Notes: generated from the sequence alone by a model not told the origin. A stretch of 7,166 nucleotides of DNA from Bryobacterales bacterium (GCA_903970295.1 CAJCHQ010000840.1:1-7166); one strand, 5' to 3'. Shown: positions 1 to 5,936, numbered from the stretch's first letter. A program made the numbers and translations.

Positions 1-1
1 C

Positions 2-631
2 GCCGACGTGGCGAAACAGCATGTCAAAACCGGCGAATCTGCTGCCGAGAAAAGTGACTGGGATGCGGCTGTAACTGAATTCGAAGCCGCGACCAAAATG
101 GTTCAAACCAACGCCATTGCTTACTACGATTTGGGCATCGCCCATTTTCACCTGGGCAATCTGGAAAAAGCAGCAGAGGCTGAAAAACGCGCTATCACTC
201 TCGACTCTAAGCTGATCGATGCTTATGTGCAACTAGCGGCAATCTTGAGTAAAGCCGAAGATTACTCCGGTGCCGAACGCATTCTCGAAAAGGCGATTAA
301 GGTCAACCCTTCATGCGAACCTGCCAAAGACAGCTTGAATGAATTATGTAAGCTGAAGCGACAGTATCCGGATTTATTCAAGAAGAAAAAGACGAGCGGT
401 TTGTCCGACGCAGACTTTGGTGAAAATCAGGGACCAACGAGTGATTCTGCCATTCCGGCTATAAATGTCTCCAAATCTGAAAACTCGACTTACGAAAATC
501 AAACTGGTGTGACGAGCGGCGCCGAGAAATCCGAACAGCCGAAAATCGCTCCGGATCTTCTCGAGAGACCACGTTCGAATGGACGTGAAGGTCCAGTGAT
601 TGATTCGACTAAGGTGCGACAATCGAGTTGA
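2..631 (+). CDS. TPR-repeat protein, 5' end possibly outside window
   Basis: The frame is open to the left edge of the window. A GTG at 8-10 could be the start (207 codons), but in-frame codons continue upstream to base 2 and there is no room to see a ribosome binding site, so the gene may begin earlier. Counting from the GTG, three tetratricopeptide repeats are visible at about residues 2-34, 35-68 and 69-102. They show the usual pattern, for example AYYDLGIAHFHLG followed by a second helix with KAAEAEKRAI. TPRs form helix-turn-helix solenoids that bind other proteins. After a lysine-rich turn (KKKK, 125-128) the last 80 residues are polar, rich in Ser, Glu, Asn and Pro, and probably disordered. 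No catalytic motif, signal peptide or membrane segment is visible in the part seen. The next gene also has TPRs, but 190 bases separate the two. The family is clear; the partner and role are unknown. Confidence 0.8.
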   Translation, partial: ADVAKQHVKTGESAAEKSDWDAAVTEFEAATKMVQTNAIAYYDLGIAHFHLGNLEKAAEAEKRAITLDSKLIDAYVQLAAILSKAEDYSGAERILEKAIKVNPSCEPAKDSLNELCKLKRQYPDLFKKKKTSGLSDADFGENQGPTSDSAIPAINVSKSENSTYENQTGVTSGAEKSEQPKIAPDLLERPRSNGREGPVIDSTKVRQSS

Positions 632-729
632 TCGCCTGAGCGAACGATCCGATTTTCGCGCCAGTAGATGAGCGCAAGCGGAAACAAGCGAAATATAAGT
701 GCACTCGTGGGGCATGGGATATTTACCCT

Positions 730-757
730 TTGTGCTTTGCGCGAGTTGCAGTATAGT
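730..757 (+). promoter_or_regulatory. Weak candidate promoter for the exported TPR gene
   Basis: TTGTGC (730-735), a 16-base spacer and TATAGT (752-757) resemble a sigma-70 promoter. The -10 differs from consensus at one base and the -35 is poor. Transcription would start near 764 and leave about 58 bases of leader before the ATG at 822. The rest of the 190-base gap (632-821) shows no terminator-like hairpin with a T tract. This is a pattern match only. Confidence 0.3.
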
Positions 758-821
758 TGTGTCAGAGCGTTAGTTTGTTGATGGCTGTGCGACCGATTAT
801 TCACGATTCCATGGTTCAGAA

Positions 822-1925
822 ATGAAATCGCCGAAGCGACGAAATCGTCAATTGTTGATACCCTCGAAGGGGCTATCTCGCATGGCGTCCATCTCCGCTC
901 TGATAGCAGTGTTCGGTGCAAGTTCGGTCCTCGGTGCTAGTGCTGCTCGAACCGCATCCCCGCAAGCTCAGTCTGAGAAGCAAAAGGCTGCTGGCTACCT
1001 AAGTGCTGCCATTCGCGATTTTCAAGTCTGCCAATATAAAAAAGCCGAAATTGAGCTGCGAGAAGCGATCGCGGAAGATCCGGCGAGCGCGACAGCTCAT
1101 TATTATTTGGCTGACACCCTGGTTTACTTAAACAGGCATGACGAAGCTGTGGAAGAGTTCAAGCGCTCCTATCGCCTCGACCCATACGGCCCGGTCTCCG
1201 GATATTGCCGCAAAGCCCTCCTCACCTACAACACCAAAGTTGCCGAGCCAGAAGCGGAAGACGAGCCGCTTAAAGCGACTGAATCGATGAAGCGATATTT
1301 TTTCAGCGACCCGAAAGCGCCGAGCAAACAGAAAGTCGCCGCCATCCACGATCAAGCAGAGCGAGAGAAATTAAGACACAAGCAGGTCGGTGAGTCTTTG
1401 ACGAAGGCATACAACACCACTGCCGAAGTCGAAGCCCAGAGCATTCAACGCAATGCTAGAGATGAGATCGACGCGATTATCAATGGCCGTATGGCAAACA
1501 GTCCCTATCCTCAAGATCGTCAAATCGCGGCTACCCGCGCCGATGCGGTCCAAAAGAACGCCGACGAAATGGCTCGCATAGCCAAAGCCCGAGCCGAGCA
1601 GAGGCAAGTGGAGCTGAAGCTGTACTCCAAGCAAAGAAGCGACCTGGTCGACGAAGCGGTGTCCAATTTGGAAAAGAATCTGATCACTAAGAATTTGCCT
1701 GGAACCCCTGAGTTGCAGCATGCAGGCACTGATTTATTCGTGCGTAATTATTCGCCTGCTAAGTCGCAATCGCAATATCCGGACCCGCATCCGGCCACGG
1801 CCAGAATCAATCCCGCATCTCCGGATGAAATAGATGCAGCTAGAGCTGAGCAGAAAAGGTTGCAAGCCCAAGCGCCTAGAGTCAATCGCGAAGTCCGCGG
1901 ACAGGTTGTTCCTGGCACCAATTAA
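822..1925 (+). CDS. Exported TPR protein with coiled-coil C-terminal half
   Basis: This is a 367-residue protein of unknown function. The N-terminus has a basic stretch (KSPKRRNRQ, residues 2-10), then a hydrophobic segment (about 21-38) ending in small residues (GASAA, 38-42). This is a Sec-type signal peptide pattern with likely cleavage near 41-43, so export across the inner membrane is inferred. Two TPRs follow at about 55-88 and 89-122 (HYYLADTLVYLNRHDEAVEE). Residues 165-290 are long, charged and heptad-like, rich in Ala, Glu, Lys, Arg and Gln, and probably form a coiled coil. The tail from 305 is rich in Pro, Ser and Gln. The start is uncertain. ATG 822 has no clear Shine-Dalgarno, while ATG 882 has AAGGGG nine bases upstream. 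Starting at 882 would lose the positive n-region, so I prefer 822. A periplasmic or envelope scaffold role is plausible but not shown. Confidence 0.82.
   Translation: MKSPKRRNRQLLIPSKGLSRMASISALIAVFGASSVLGASAARTASPQAQSEKQKAAGYLSAAIRDFQVCQYKKAEIELREAIAEDPASATAHYYLADTLVYLNRHDEAVEEFKRSYRLDPYGPVSGYCRKALLTYNTKVAEPEAEDEPLKATESMKRYFFSDPKAPSKQKVAAIHDQAEREKLRHKQVGESLTKAYNTTAEVEAQSIQRNARDEIDAIINGRMANSPYPQDRQIAATRADAVQKNADEMARIAKARAEQRQVELKLYSKQRSDLVDEAVSNLEKNLITKNLPGTPELQHAGTDLFVRNYSPAKSQSQYPDPHPATARINPASPDEIDAARAEQKRLQAQAPRVNREVRGQVVPGTN
867..872 (+). promoter_or_regulatory. Shine-Dalgarno-like AAGGGG supporting an alternative start at 882
   Basis: AAGGGG lies nine bases before ATG 882, which is codon 21 of the exported TPR gene. 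It is the best ribosome binding site near this gene; ATG 822 has none visible. If it is used, the protein starts directly with the hydrophobic segment and lacks the basic n-region. It may simply be coding sequence that resembles a site by chance. Confidence 0.3.
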
Positions 1926-2138
1926 TCAACGGCTGTTACTTTATTGCAAATCATTTACTGAAATTCTTGCACCGCAAATGCCAGGATTTATGATACTAAA
2001 TGTGGTGAGCGCGTGATCCAAACCGGATCTAGCAAGCATGGCAAGAAGTTCTGAATTAAGAAAACGACTTCAAGTCTTTATTTCCCGCCAGGCGCGCCGC
2101 CAATCATTCTTTCCGCAAATAAACGGGCTGTTTTTCGA
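1926..2138. other. Gap between the exported TPR gene and the ncRNA promoter, little seen
   Basis: These 213 bases contain no convincing gene. GATCC (2015-2019) and GGATC (2025-2029) form a 5-base-pair hairpin without a T tract, so it is a poor terminator. GGCGCGCC near 2092 is an 8-base palindrome. No clear terminator for the TPR gene was found. The rest of the gene-free stretch to 2528 is taken up by the promoter, ncRNA, tsaE promoter and hairpin listed separately. Confidence 0.4.
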
Positions 2139-2147
2139 TTGACAGCC
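2126..2147 (+). repeat. Inverted repeat overlapping the -35 of the ncRNA promoter
   Basis: GGCTGT (2126-2131) and ACAGCC (2142-2147) form a perfect 6-base inverted repeat with a 10-base spacer. The right arm covers the last three bases of the -35 hexamer TTGACA and three bases beyond it. The position suits a repressor site. A short repeat of this length can also occur by chance, and no known operator consensus was recognised. Confidence 0.35.
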
Positions 2148-2167
2148 GGCACCGGGTTTTCTATGAT
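2139..2167 (+). promoter_or_regulatory. Near-perfect sigma-70 promoter
   Basis: TTGACA (2139-2144), a spacer of exactly 17 bases and TATGAT (2162-2167) match the housekeeping sigma consensus at 11 of 12 positions. Transcription should start at about 2173-2175. The nearest gene start downstream is 350 bases away and has its own promoter. This promoter therefore appears to serve the non-coding stretch that follows. Of the promoters seen in this window it is the closest to consensus, as expected for a highly expressed RNA gene. Confidence 0.75.
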
Positions 2168-2173
2168 TCATTT

Positions 2174-2430
2174 AGTCTCGGTCTTGGACAGAGCCTTCAA
2201 AAAGTTTTGTCCTACAAAAATCGAGTAATCGGGGTTCCGTCTCGAAACGAAGACGTATACCTATGAGCCGGATGATGCCAGGGTTCGCGTACGACGACAA
2301 ACGAACCGTTGTTTGGTAACACTCAACAAGCGCATGCGGAATAGGAAACGGAAAAACGTTAAGGAGGTTCCCCACCTGGGATATTCCGGGTCAAAACTCG
2401 CACTCGTCCTGGGCTGAGACCGCTTTTTTA
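2174..2430 (+). ncRNA. Candidate structured non-coding RNA of about 255 nt, family unknown
   Basis: The proposed RNA runs from just after the consensus promoter to a T6 tract at 2424-2429. No convincing reading frame fills it. One nested fold can be drawn by hand. A closing helix CGGTCT (2179-2184) pairs with AGACCG (2417-2422) and is extended by GGAC (2186-2189) with GTCC (2406-2409). Next, AGTTTTG (2203-2209) pairs with CAAAACT (2392-2398). An open bubble follows (2214-2230 opposite 2374-2387), then GGGG (2231-2234) with CCCC (2370-2373). Inside are a hairpin at 2238-2255, a helix of CCTAT (2260-2264) with ATAGG (2341-2345) and ATGC (2275-2278) with GCAT (2332-2335), and two end hairpins at 2282-2307 and 2308-2331. 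Size and rod-plus-bubble shape recall 6S RNA, but I saw no family signature. Conserved motifs of RNase P RNA, SRP RNA and tmRNA are absent. The promoter and closing helix are seen directly; the RNA itself is inferred. Confidence 0.5.
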
Positions 2431-2433
2431 AAA

Positions 2434-2461
2434 TTGAATAGCTGCAGCCGGGTTATATAAT
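2434..2461 (+). promoter_or_regulatory. Promoter of tsaE
   Basis: TTGAAT (2434-2439), a 16-base spacer and TATAAT (2456-2461) form a good sigma-70 promoter with a perfect -10. It begins five bases after the T tract that ends the proposed ncRNA. The expected start is about 2468, giving a leader of about 60 bases that opens directly with a GC-rich hairpin. Confidence 0.6.
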
Positions 2462-2468
2462 CCAGCAG

Positions 2469-2511
2469 AGCGCGCGCTTGCTGACATAAGTTGCATGCCG
2501 CGCGCTTTTTT
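2469..2511 (+). terminator. Intrinsic-terminator-like hairpin ahead of tsaE
   Basis: The arms 2469-2476 and 2499-2506 form eight base pairs, seven of them G-C. The loop can pair further (TGC 2479-2481 with GCA 2493-2495), and T6 follows at 2506-2511. By form this is a strong rho-independent terminator. It could stop read-through from the upstream ncRNA. Because the tsaE promoter would start transcription at about its first base, it would also sit at the 5' end of the tsaE mRNA, as an attenuator or a stabilising 5' hairpin. It ends 17 bases before the tsaE start codon. Confidence 0.65.
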
Positions 2512-2513
2512 CT

Positions 2514-2519
2514 GGAGAG
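2514..2519 (+). promoter_or_regulatory. Ribosome binding site of tsaE
   Basis: GGAGAG lies nine bases before ATG 2529 and supports that start. It begins two bases after the T tract of the upstream hairpin. CCAG at 2462-2465 could pair with CTGG at 2512-2515 and partly cover it, but only in RNA starting upstream of the tsaE promoter. Confidence 0.55.
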
Positions 2520-2528
2520 CTTCGGCTA

Positions 2529-3131
2529 ATGTCGACCAATCCAACCAATGCAGCCAAATATTTCAAGCTCCAATTGCCCGATCTGAAAAGTACGGATGCG
2601 CTCGCGGCTGCTTTCGCCCGAGCTGTTGAAGAGCGCGCGATCGTCGCCTTGCTCGGTCCGCTTGGCGCTGGAAAAACTCGTTTGGTTCAAGGGGTGGCTC
2701 AGGCTCTGGGCATCGACGAGGTGGTCAGCAGCCCCACTTTCACGATGATGAACGAGTACCACTCCGGGCGCTTGCCCCTCTATCATCTGGACCTCTACCG
2801 TCTTTCCGAGGGTGAAGCTGTGGCCATGGCACCCATGCTGGCGGTGGAGCTGTCCGAAATTCTTTCCGGTCCGGGAATCGTTATTATTGAATGGGCCGAC
2901 CTTTTGACCCAGCCGTCTTTATCAGATCATAACTTCCTCGCCCCACTCGACCATTTAGTAGTTCGCCTCGCTTATGACGAAACAGTTAAGGAAATCGCCC
3001 TCGATTCCGAAACTAGTGAATATAAGGAAGGGGAGGGACGACAGGTTGTCATTGAGTCCAGGGGGCCAGGTTCAGAGGTGTTGGTTGAAAAGATATTCAA
3101 GTCGATTGGTCGAGTTGTTGCGAATTCATAA
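2529..3131 (+). CDS. tsaE: tRNA t6A biosynthesis ATPase TsaE
   Basis: TsaE is the cytoplasmic P-loop ATPase that works with TsaB and TsaD to transfer threonylcarbamoyl to A37 of ANN-decoding tRNAs. Its ATP hydrolysis resets the complex. The sequence shows the Walker A motif GPLGAGKT (residues 43-50), the family motif SSPTF (67-71), HLDLYRL (86-92, with the Walker B-like Asp 88) and IEWAD (120-124), all in the expected order. At 200 residues it is longer than the usual 150-160. The extra length is a C-terminal extension with an acidic stretch (DSETSEYKEGEG, 159-170) before a final helix. The other t6A genes (tsaB, tsaC, tsaD) are not in the window. The gene appears to be transcribed alone from the promoter at 2434-2461, through a hairpin leader. 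Confidence 0.92.
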   Translation: MSTNPTNAAKYFKLQLPDLKSTDALAAAFARAVEERAIVALLGPLGAGKTRLVQGVAQALGIDEVVSSPTFTMMNEYHSGRLPLYHLDLYRLSEGEAVAMAPMLAVELSEILSGPGIVIIEWADLLTQPSLSDHNFLAPLDHLVVRLAYDETVKEIALDSETSEYKEGEGRQVVIESRGPGSEVLVEKIFKSIGRVVANS

Positions 3132-3183
3132 GCGCCTTTTAACTTAAAACCACGGCGGCCGAAATGGACGCCCCAGCGGCAAA

Positions 3184-3195
3184 AAAGATATCTTT
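3184..3195. repeat. 12-base perfect palindrome between tsaE and topA
   Basis: AAAGATATCTTT is a perfect palindrome about 70 bases upstream of the candidate topA -10. It could be a dimeric-repressor site, but its A/T-rich simplicity makes chance likely. The gap 3132-3328 contains no clear terminator for tsaE. Confidence 0.25.
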
Positions 3196-3255
3196 ATTCG
3201 CCTCGCCAGTTCAATGACCGCCAATAGTACCTTTCCAGGAGGACGTTGACTTGCG

Positions 3256-3264
3256 TGTTATACT
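3256..3264 (+). promoter_or_regulatory. Candidate extended -10 promoter of topA
   Basis: TGTTATACT combines the TGn extension (3256-3258) with a -10 hexamer TATACT (3259-3264) that is one base from consensus. No -35 hexamer lies at the right distance, which extended -10 promoters tolerate. Transcription would begin near 3271, leaving about 58 bases of leader. topA promoters are often supercoiling-sensitive in other bacteria, but nothing here tests that. Confidence 0.4.
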
Positions 3265-3328
3265 CGGCCCTCGTGACCATATCTTGACAGGTGCCGATTG
3301 GTGCCATTTCTCTGTGTATGTGTGAAAC

Positions 3329-5719
3329 ATGTCTAAATCGCTCGTAATTGTTGAATCGCCAAAAAAAGCCAAGACTATTGGCAAAATCCTCGGCAAAGAT
3401 TTTGAGGTTAAATCCACCGTTGGGCACGTACGTGACCTGCCTCGCAATAAGCTAGGCGTTAACGTGCGAAAGAATTTTGAACCTTTATATGAGATTCTGC
3501 CGGACAAGCAGAACACGGTTGACGAATTGCGCGAAGCTGCCAAGACCGCCGACCATGTCTACCTGGCGCCAGACCCTGACCGTGAAGGGGAAGCGATTGC
3601 CTGGCATTTGTCTGAAGTTTTGGGTATTCCCAAGAAGAGATTGCATCGCGTTGCTTTCAACGAAATCACCAAAGATGCAGTTTTAGCGGCCATGAAAAAG
3701 CCGCGAGCAATCGACCGCCGTCTGGTTGATGCTCAACAAGCCAGGCGTGTATTAGATCGCCTGGTCGGCTACAAAATCAGCCCGTTGCTGTGGCGCAAAG
3801 TCAATGGCCGTTCGGCTGGTCGCGTACAAAGCGTGGCAGTGCGAATGATCTGCGAAAGAGAATCAGAAGTAGAAAATTTTGATGCAAAGGAATATTGGAC
3901 GATCAAAGCGGAACTGACTAAGAACCGCTCAAAAACAGCATTCTTGGCGCCTCTAGCTAATTGGCAAGGCAAGCGTGTGATCTCTGCATCGGAAAAATCT
4001 TCCGCTAATTCGATGGTGGTCGAGACCGAAAAGCAAGCCAAGCAGATTGTCAAAAGCGTAGAGAAGGAAGAATTCAAAGTTGCTTCCGTGACGCAGAAAG
4101 CCAGTACGCGTCAGCCATTGCCGCCATTCATCACTTCGACATTGCAACGCGATGCATCGACTCGCCTCGGTTATGCAGTGAAGAAGACGATGACCGTCGC
4201 TCAGACGCTGTACGAAGGAGTTGAGCTGGGTAGCCAGGGTCCTGTCGGTCTCATCACGTACATGAGAACAGACAGCACCAGAGTTGCGGAAACGGCTCAG
4301 GAAGAGGCGTTGACGTACATCAAAAATCGCTACGGAAAAGAGTATTGTCCTGATAAGCCACGCGTTTACACACGCAAAGGCAAGAATGTTCAGGATGCCC
4401 ACGAAGCGATTCGCCCGTCCTCACCCGAGTGCACGCCTGAATCGATCAAGCAATATCTTTCTTCGGATCAGTACAAGATCTACAAATTGATCTGGGAAAG
4501 ATTTTTAGCGAGTCAGATGAGCGCCGCTGAAATCCTCACGCGCACTGTTGAAATCAAAGCCGGAGAGGCCATCTTCAGAGCATCGGCTTCTGAAACTAAA
4601 TTCGCCGGTTTCACGATTGTCTACAGTCATGGTGCCAGTTCTGCCGCGGAAGCTCAGGCCAACGAAGAAAACAACAGCGTTGGTGCAGAAGGCGATCAAG
4701 ACGAAGAACAAGTCAAATTGCCGGAAATGACCAAAGCCGAAGTTCTGAAATTAAAGCAAATCGAGTCCGCTCAACACTTCACTCAACCCCCGCCTCGCTA
4801 CAACGATGCCAGTTTGGTCAAGATGTTGGAAGAACTGGGAATCGGCAGACCGTCTACTTATTCAGCCACTATTTCCACGATCGTCGATCGCAAATATGTG
4901 GAGAAGCAAGGCAAAACACTCGTGCCGACAAAGCTTGGACAAGCAGTCAATCTGCTGCTTGTCGAGCATTTCGGATCGATTGTGGATGTAGGGTTCACGG
5001 CCAAAATGGAAGATAATCTCGACCAGATCGAAGATGACCAGGTCAACTGGCGCATCATGTTGAAAGAGTTCTATCAACCTTTCGGTGAGACTCTGAAAAA
5101 AGCCGAAGAGAATATGAACAAGGTCGTGATCGTTTCCGATCAACTTTGTCCGACTTGCGGAAAGAAGATGTTGATTCGTTCTTCGCGTTTTGGACAATTT
5201 CTCGGGTGCGAAGATTATCCCGAATGCAAAACTAAAATTGCGTTGACTAAAGACGGTCTGCCGGTTCCGGAAGATCGCCCGACAGTCGAAGTTTGTCAGA
5301 CTTGCAGTTCACCGATGGTGATTCGCTATGGCCGTTATGGCGATTATCTCGCTTGCTCTTCTGAAACTTGCACCGAGAAGAGACCGATTCTAAAAACGAC
5401 AGGTGTGCTGTGCAGCCGCGAAGGTTGCGGTGGTCAGATCGTCGAGAAGAAGTCGCATCGTGGCAAATTGTTTTATGGTTGCAGCAACTATAAAGCCAAC
5501 CAATGCAATTCCGCTTACTGGTACCCGCCCCTTCTCAGTGGTGGACCGGATGGCACTAATATTTGTCAGCTCTGCGGCAGCATGCTCGTGTACAAAACTC
5601 TCAAGCGCGGCGATCAGATCGCTTGCTCAGCGAAAGAATGTTCATTTGCGCAGCCCATTACTGGCAAAGAAGTCTATGCCGGACAGTCGAGTACACCGAA
5701 AGAAGAGGTGCCCGCCTGA
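3329..5719 (+). CDS. topA: DNA topoisomerase I (type IA)
   Basis: This 796-residue enzyme relaxes negatively supercoiled DNA by cutting one strand through a 5'-phosphotyrosine and passing the other strand. The N-terminal TOPRIM domain (about 1-115) has Glu9 in IVES and the metal-binding DPDREGE motif (82-88). The catalytic tyrosine is Tyr311 in ITYMRTDST, with Arg313 next to it. DAHEAIRP (356-363) and GRPSTY (506-511) are further family motifs. Four C-terminal zinc-ribbon modules follow, with cysteines at 607/610/627/633, 656/659/676/681, 695/700/718/726 and 746/749/766/771. The start is firm: an in-frame TGA lies at 3323-3325, and MSKSLVIVESPKKAKTIGK is the classic N-terminus. No Shine-Dalgarno is visible before it. 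An acidic, probably flexible insert (about 436-464) interrupts the core ahead of the KLPEM segment. Confidence 0.97.
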   Translation: MSKSLVIVESPKKAKTIGKILGKDFEVKSTVGHVRDLPRNKLGVNVRKNFEPLYEILPDKQNTVDELREAAKTADHVYLAPDPDREGEAIAWHLSEVLGIPKKRLHRVAFNEITKDAVLAAMKKPRAIDRRLVDAQQARRVLDRLVGYKISPLLWRKVNGRSAGRVQSVAVRMICERESEVENFDAKEYWTIKAELTKNRSKTAFLAPLANWQGKRVISASEKSSANSMVVETEKQAKQIVKSVEKEEFKVASVTQKASTRQPLPPFITSTLQRDASTRLGYAVKKTMTVAQTLYEGVELGSQGPVGLITYMRTDSTRVAETAQEEALTYIKNRYGKEYCPDKPRVYTRKGKNVQDAHEAIRPSSPECTPESIKQYLSSDQYKIYKLIWERFLASQMSAAEILTRTVEIKAGEAIFRASASETKFAGFTIVYSHGASSAAEAQANEENNSVGAEGDQDEEQVKLPEMTKAEVLKLKQIESAQHFTQPPPRYNDASLVKMLEELGIGRPSTYSATISTIVDRKYVEKQGKTLVPTKLGQAVNLLLVEHFGSIVDVGFTAKMEDNLDQIEDDQVNWRIMLKEFYQPFGETLKKAEENMNKVVIVSDQLCPTCGKKMLIRSSRFGQFLGCEDYPECKTKIALTKDGLPVPEDRPTVEVCQTCSSPMVIRYGRYGDYLACSSETCTEKRPILKTTGVLCSREGCGGQIVEKKSHRGKLFYGCSNYKANQCNSAYWYPPLLSGGPDGTNICQLCGSMLVYKTLKRGDQIACSAKECSFAQPITGKEVYAGQSSTPKEEVPA

Positions 5720-5780
5720 ACTTGAGTTTGCGCTCGACTGACTGAACTGACGCGACCGCTTGAAAGCATTGCTGCCAGAA

Positions 5781-5795
5781 GTTGTCCATGGCAAC
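5781..5795. repeat. Near-palindrome in the topA-clpC gap
   Basis: GTTG (5781-5784) and CAAC (5792-5795) flank CCATGG, giving a 15-base near-palindrome with one extra T at 5785. It may be a protein-binding site or a small hairpin. Support is weak. Confidence 0.2.
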
Positions 5796-5807
5796 CTCGA
5801 TGCGCAG

Positions 5808-5851
5808 ACGATATGCTTTGGGGCTGTCAGTCCGCCGAAAAAGAGCATCGT
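5808..5851 (+). other. Imperfect long hairpin in the topA-clpC gap
   Basis: Nested pairing can be drawn: ACG 5808-5810 with CGT 5849-5851, ATGC 5813-5816 with GCAT 5845-5848, TTT 5817-5819 with AAA 5840-5842, and GGGCT 5821-5825 with AGTCC 5829-5833. Two-base bulges interrupt it. GTCAGT (5826-5831) can instead pair with ACTGAC (5860-5865), and ACTGAC with GTCAG (5874-5878). It begins about 90 bases after topA and may belong to the topA 3' untranslated region. A T7 tract at 5890-5896 has no good stem directly before it, so it is not a convincing terminator. Confidence 0.3.
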
Positions 5852-5936
5852 GTTAAGACACTGACTAAGATCTGTCAGATTTGCACGGAACTTTTTTTGG
5901 GCGCTGGGCACAATCTTCACTAATTCATAAGAGAAT

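Noticed and set aside
811..825. Four-codon ORF (ATG GTT CAG AAA TGA) overlapping the ATG at 822
   Set aside because: It is too short to judge, has no ribosome binding site, and the overlap can easily occur by chance.
1834..2016. 60-codon ORF overlapping the end of the exported TPR gene
   Set aside because: Most of it is an alternative frame of the TPR gene, and the part beyond has no recognisable features.
2265..2307. GAGCCGGATGATG resembling group II intron domain V
   Set aside because: The matching 3' half of the domain V hairpin is absent, the spacing is wrong, and no intron-encoded reverse transcriptase is nearby.
2172..2375. 67-codon antisense ORF over the ncRNA region
   Set aside because: It has no recognisable domain, no ribosome binding site was noted, and it lies opposite the strong + strand promoter and structured segment.
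2174..2430. Known housekeeping RNAs (RNase P RNA, tmRNA, SRP RNA)
   Set aside because: The GAGGAAAGTCC and ACAGAA blocks of RNase P RNA, the tRNA-like ends and ALAA-type tag of tmRNA, and the GGAAGCAGC loop of SRP RNA are all missing on the + strand.
3246..3264. TTGACT and TATACT as a promoter pair for topA
   Set aside because: Only seven bases separate them. The TATACT is kept as an extended -10 instead.
3284..3289. Perfect TTGACA upstream of topA
   Set aside because: No -10-like hexamer lies 16-18 bases downstream; those positions read ATTTCT, TTTCTC and TTCTCT.
5861..5896. Terminator of topA (CTGAC/GTCAG stem and T7 tract)
   Set aside because: The stem has only five pairs and ends 11 bases before the T tract, so it does not have intrinsic-terminator geometry.
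5642..5920. 92-codon antisense ORF across the end of topA
   Set aside because: Much of it lies opposite the conserved zinc-ribbon coding sequence and it shows no domain.
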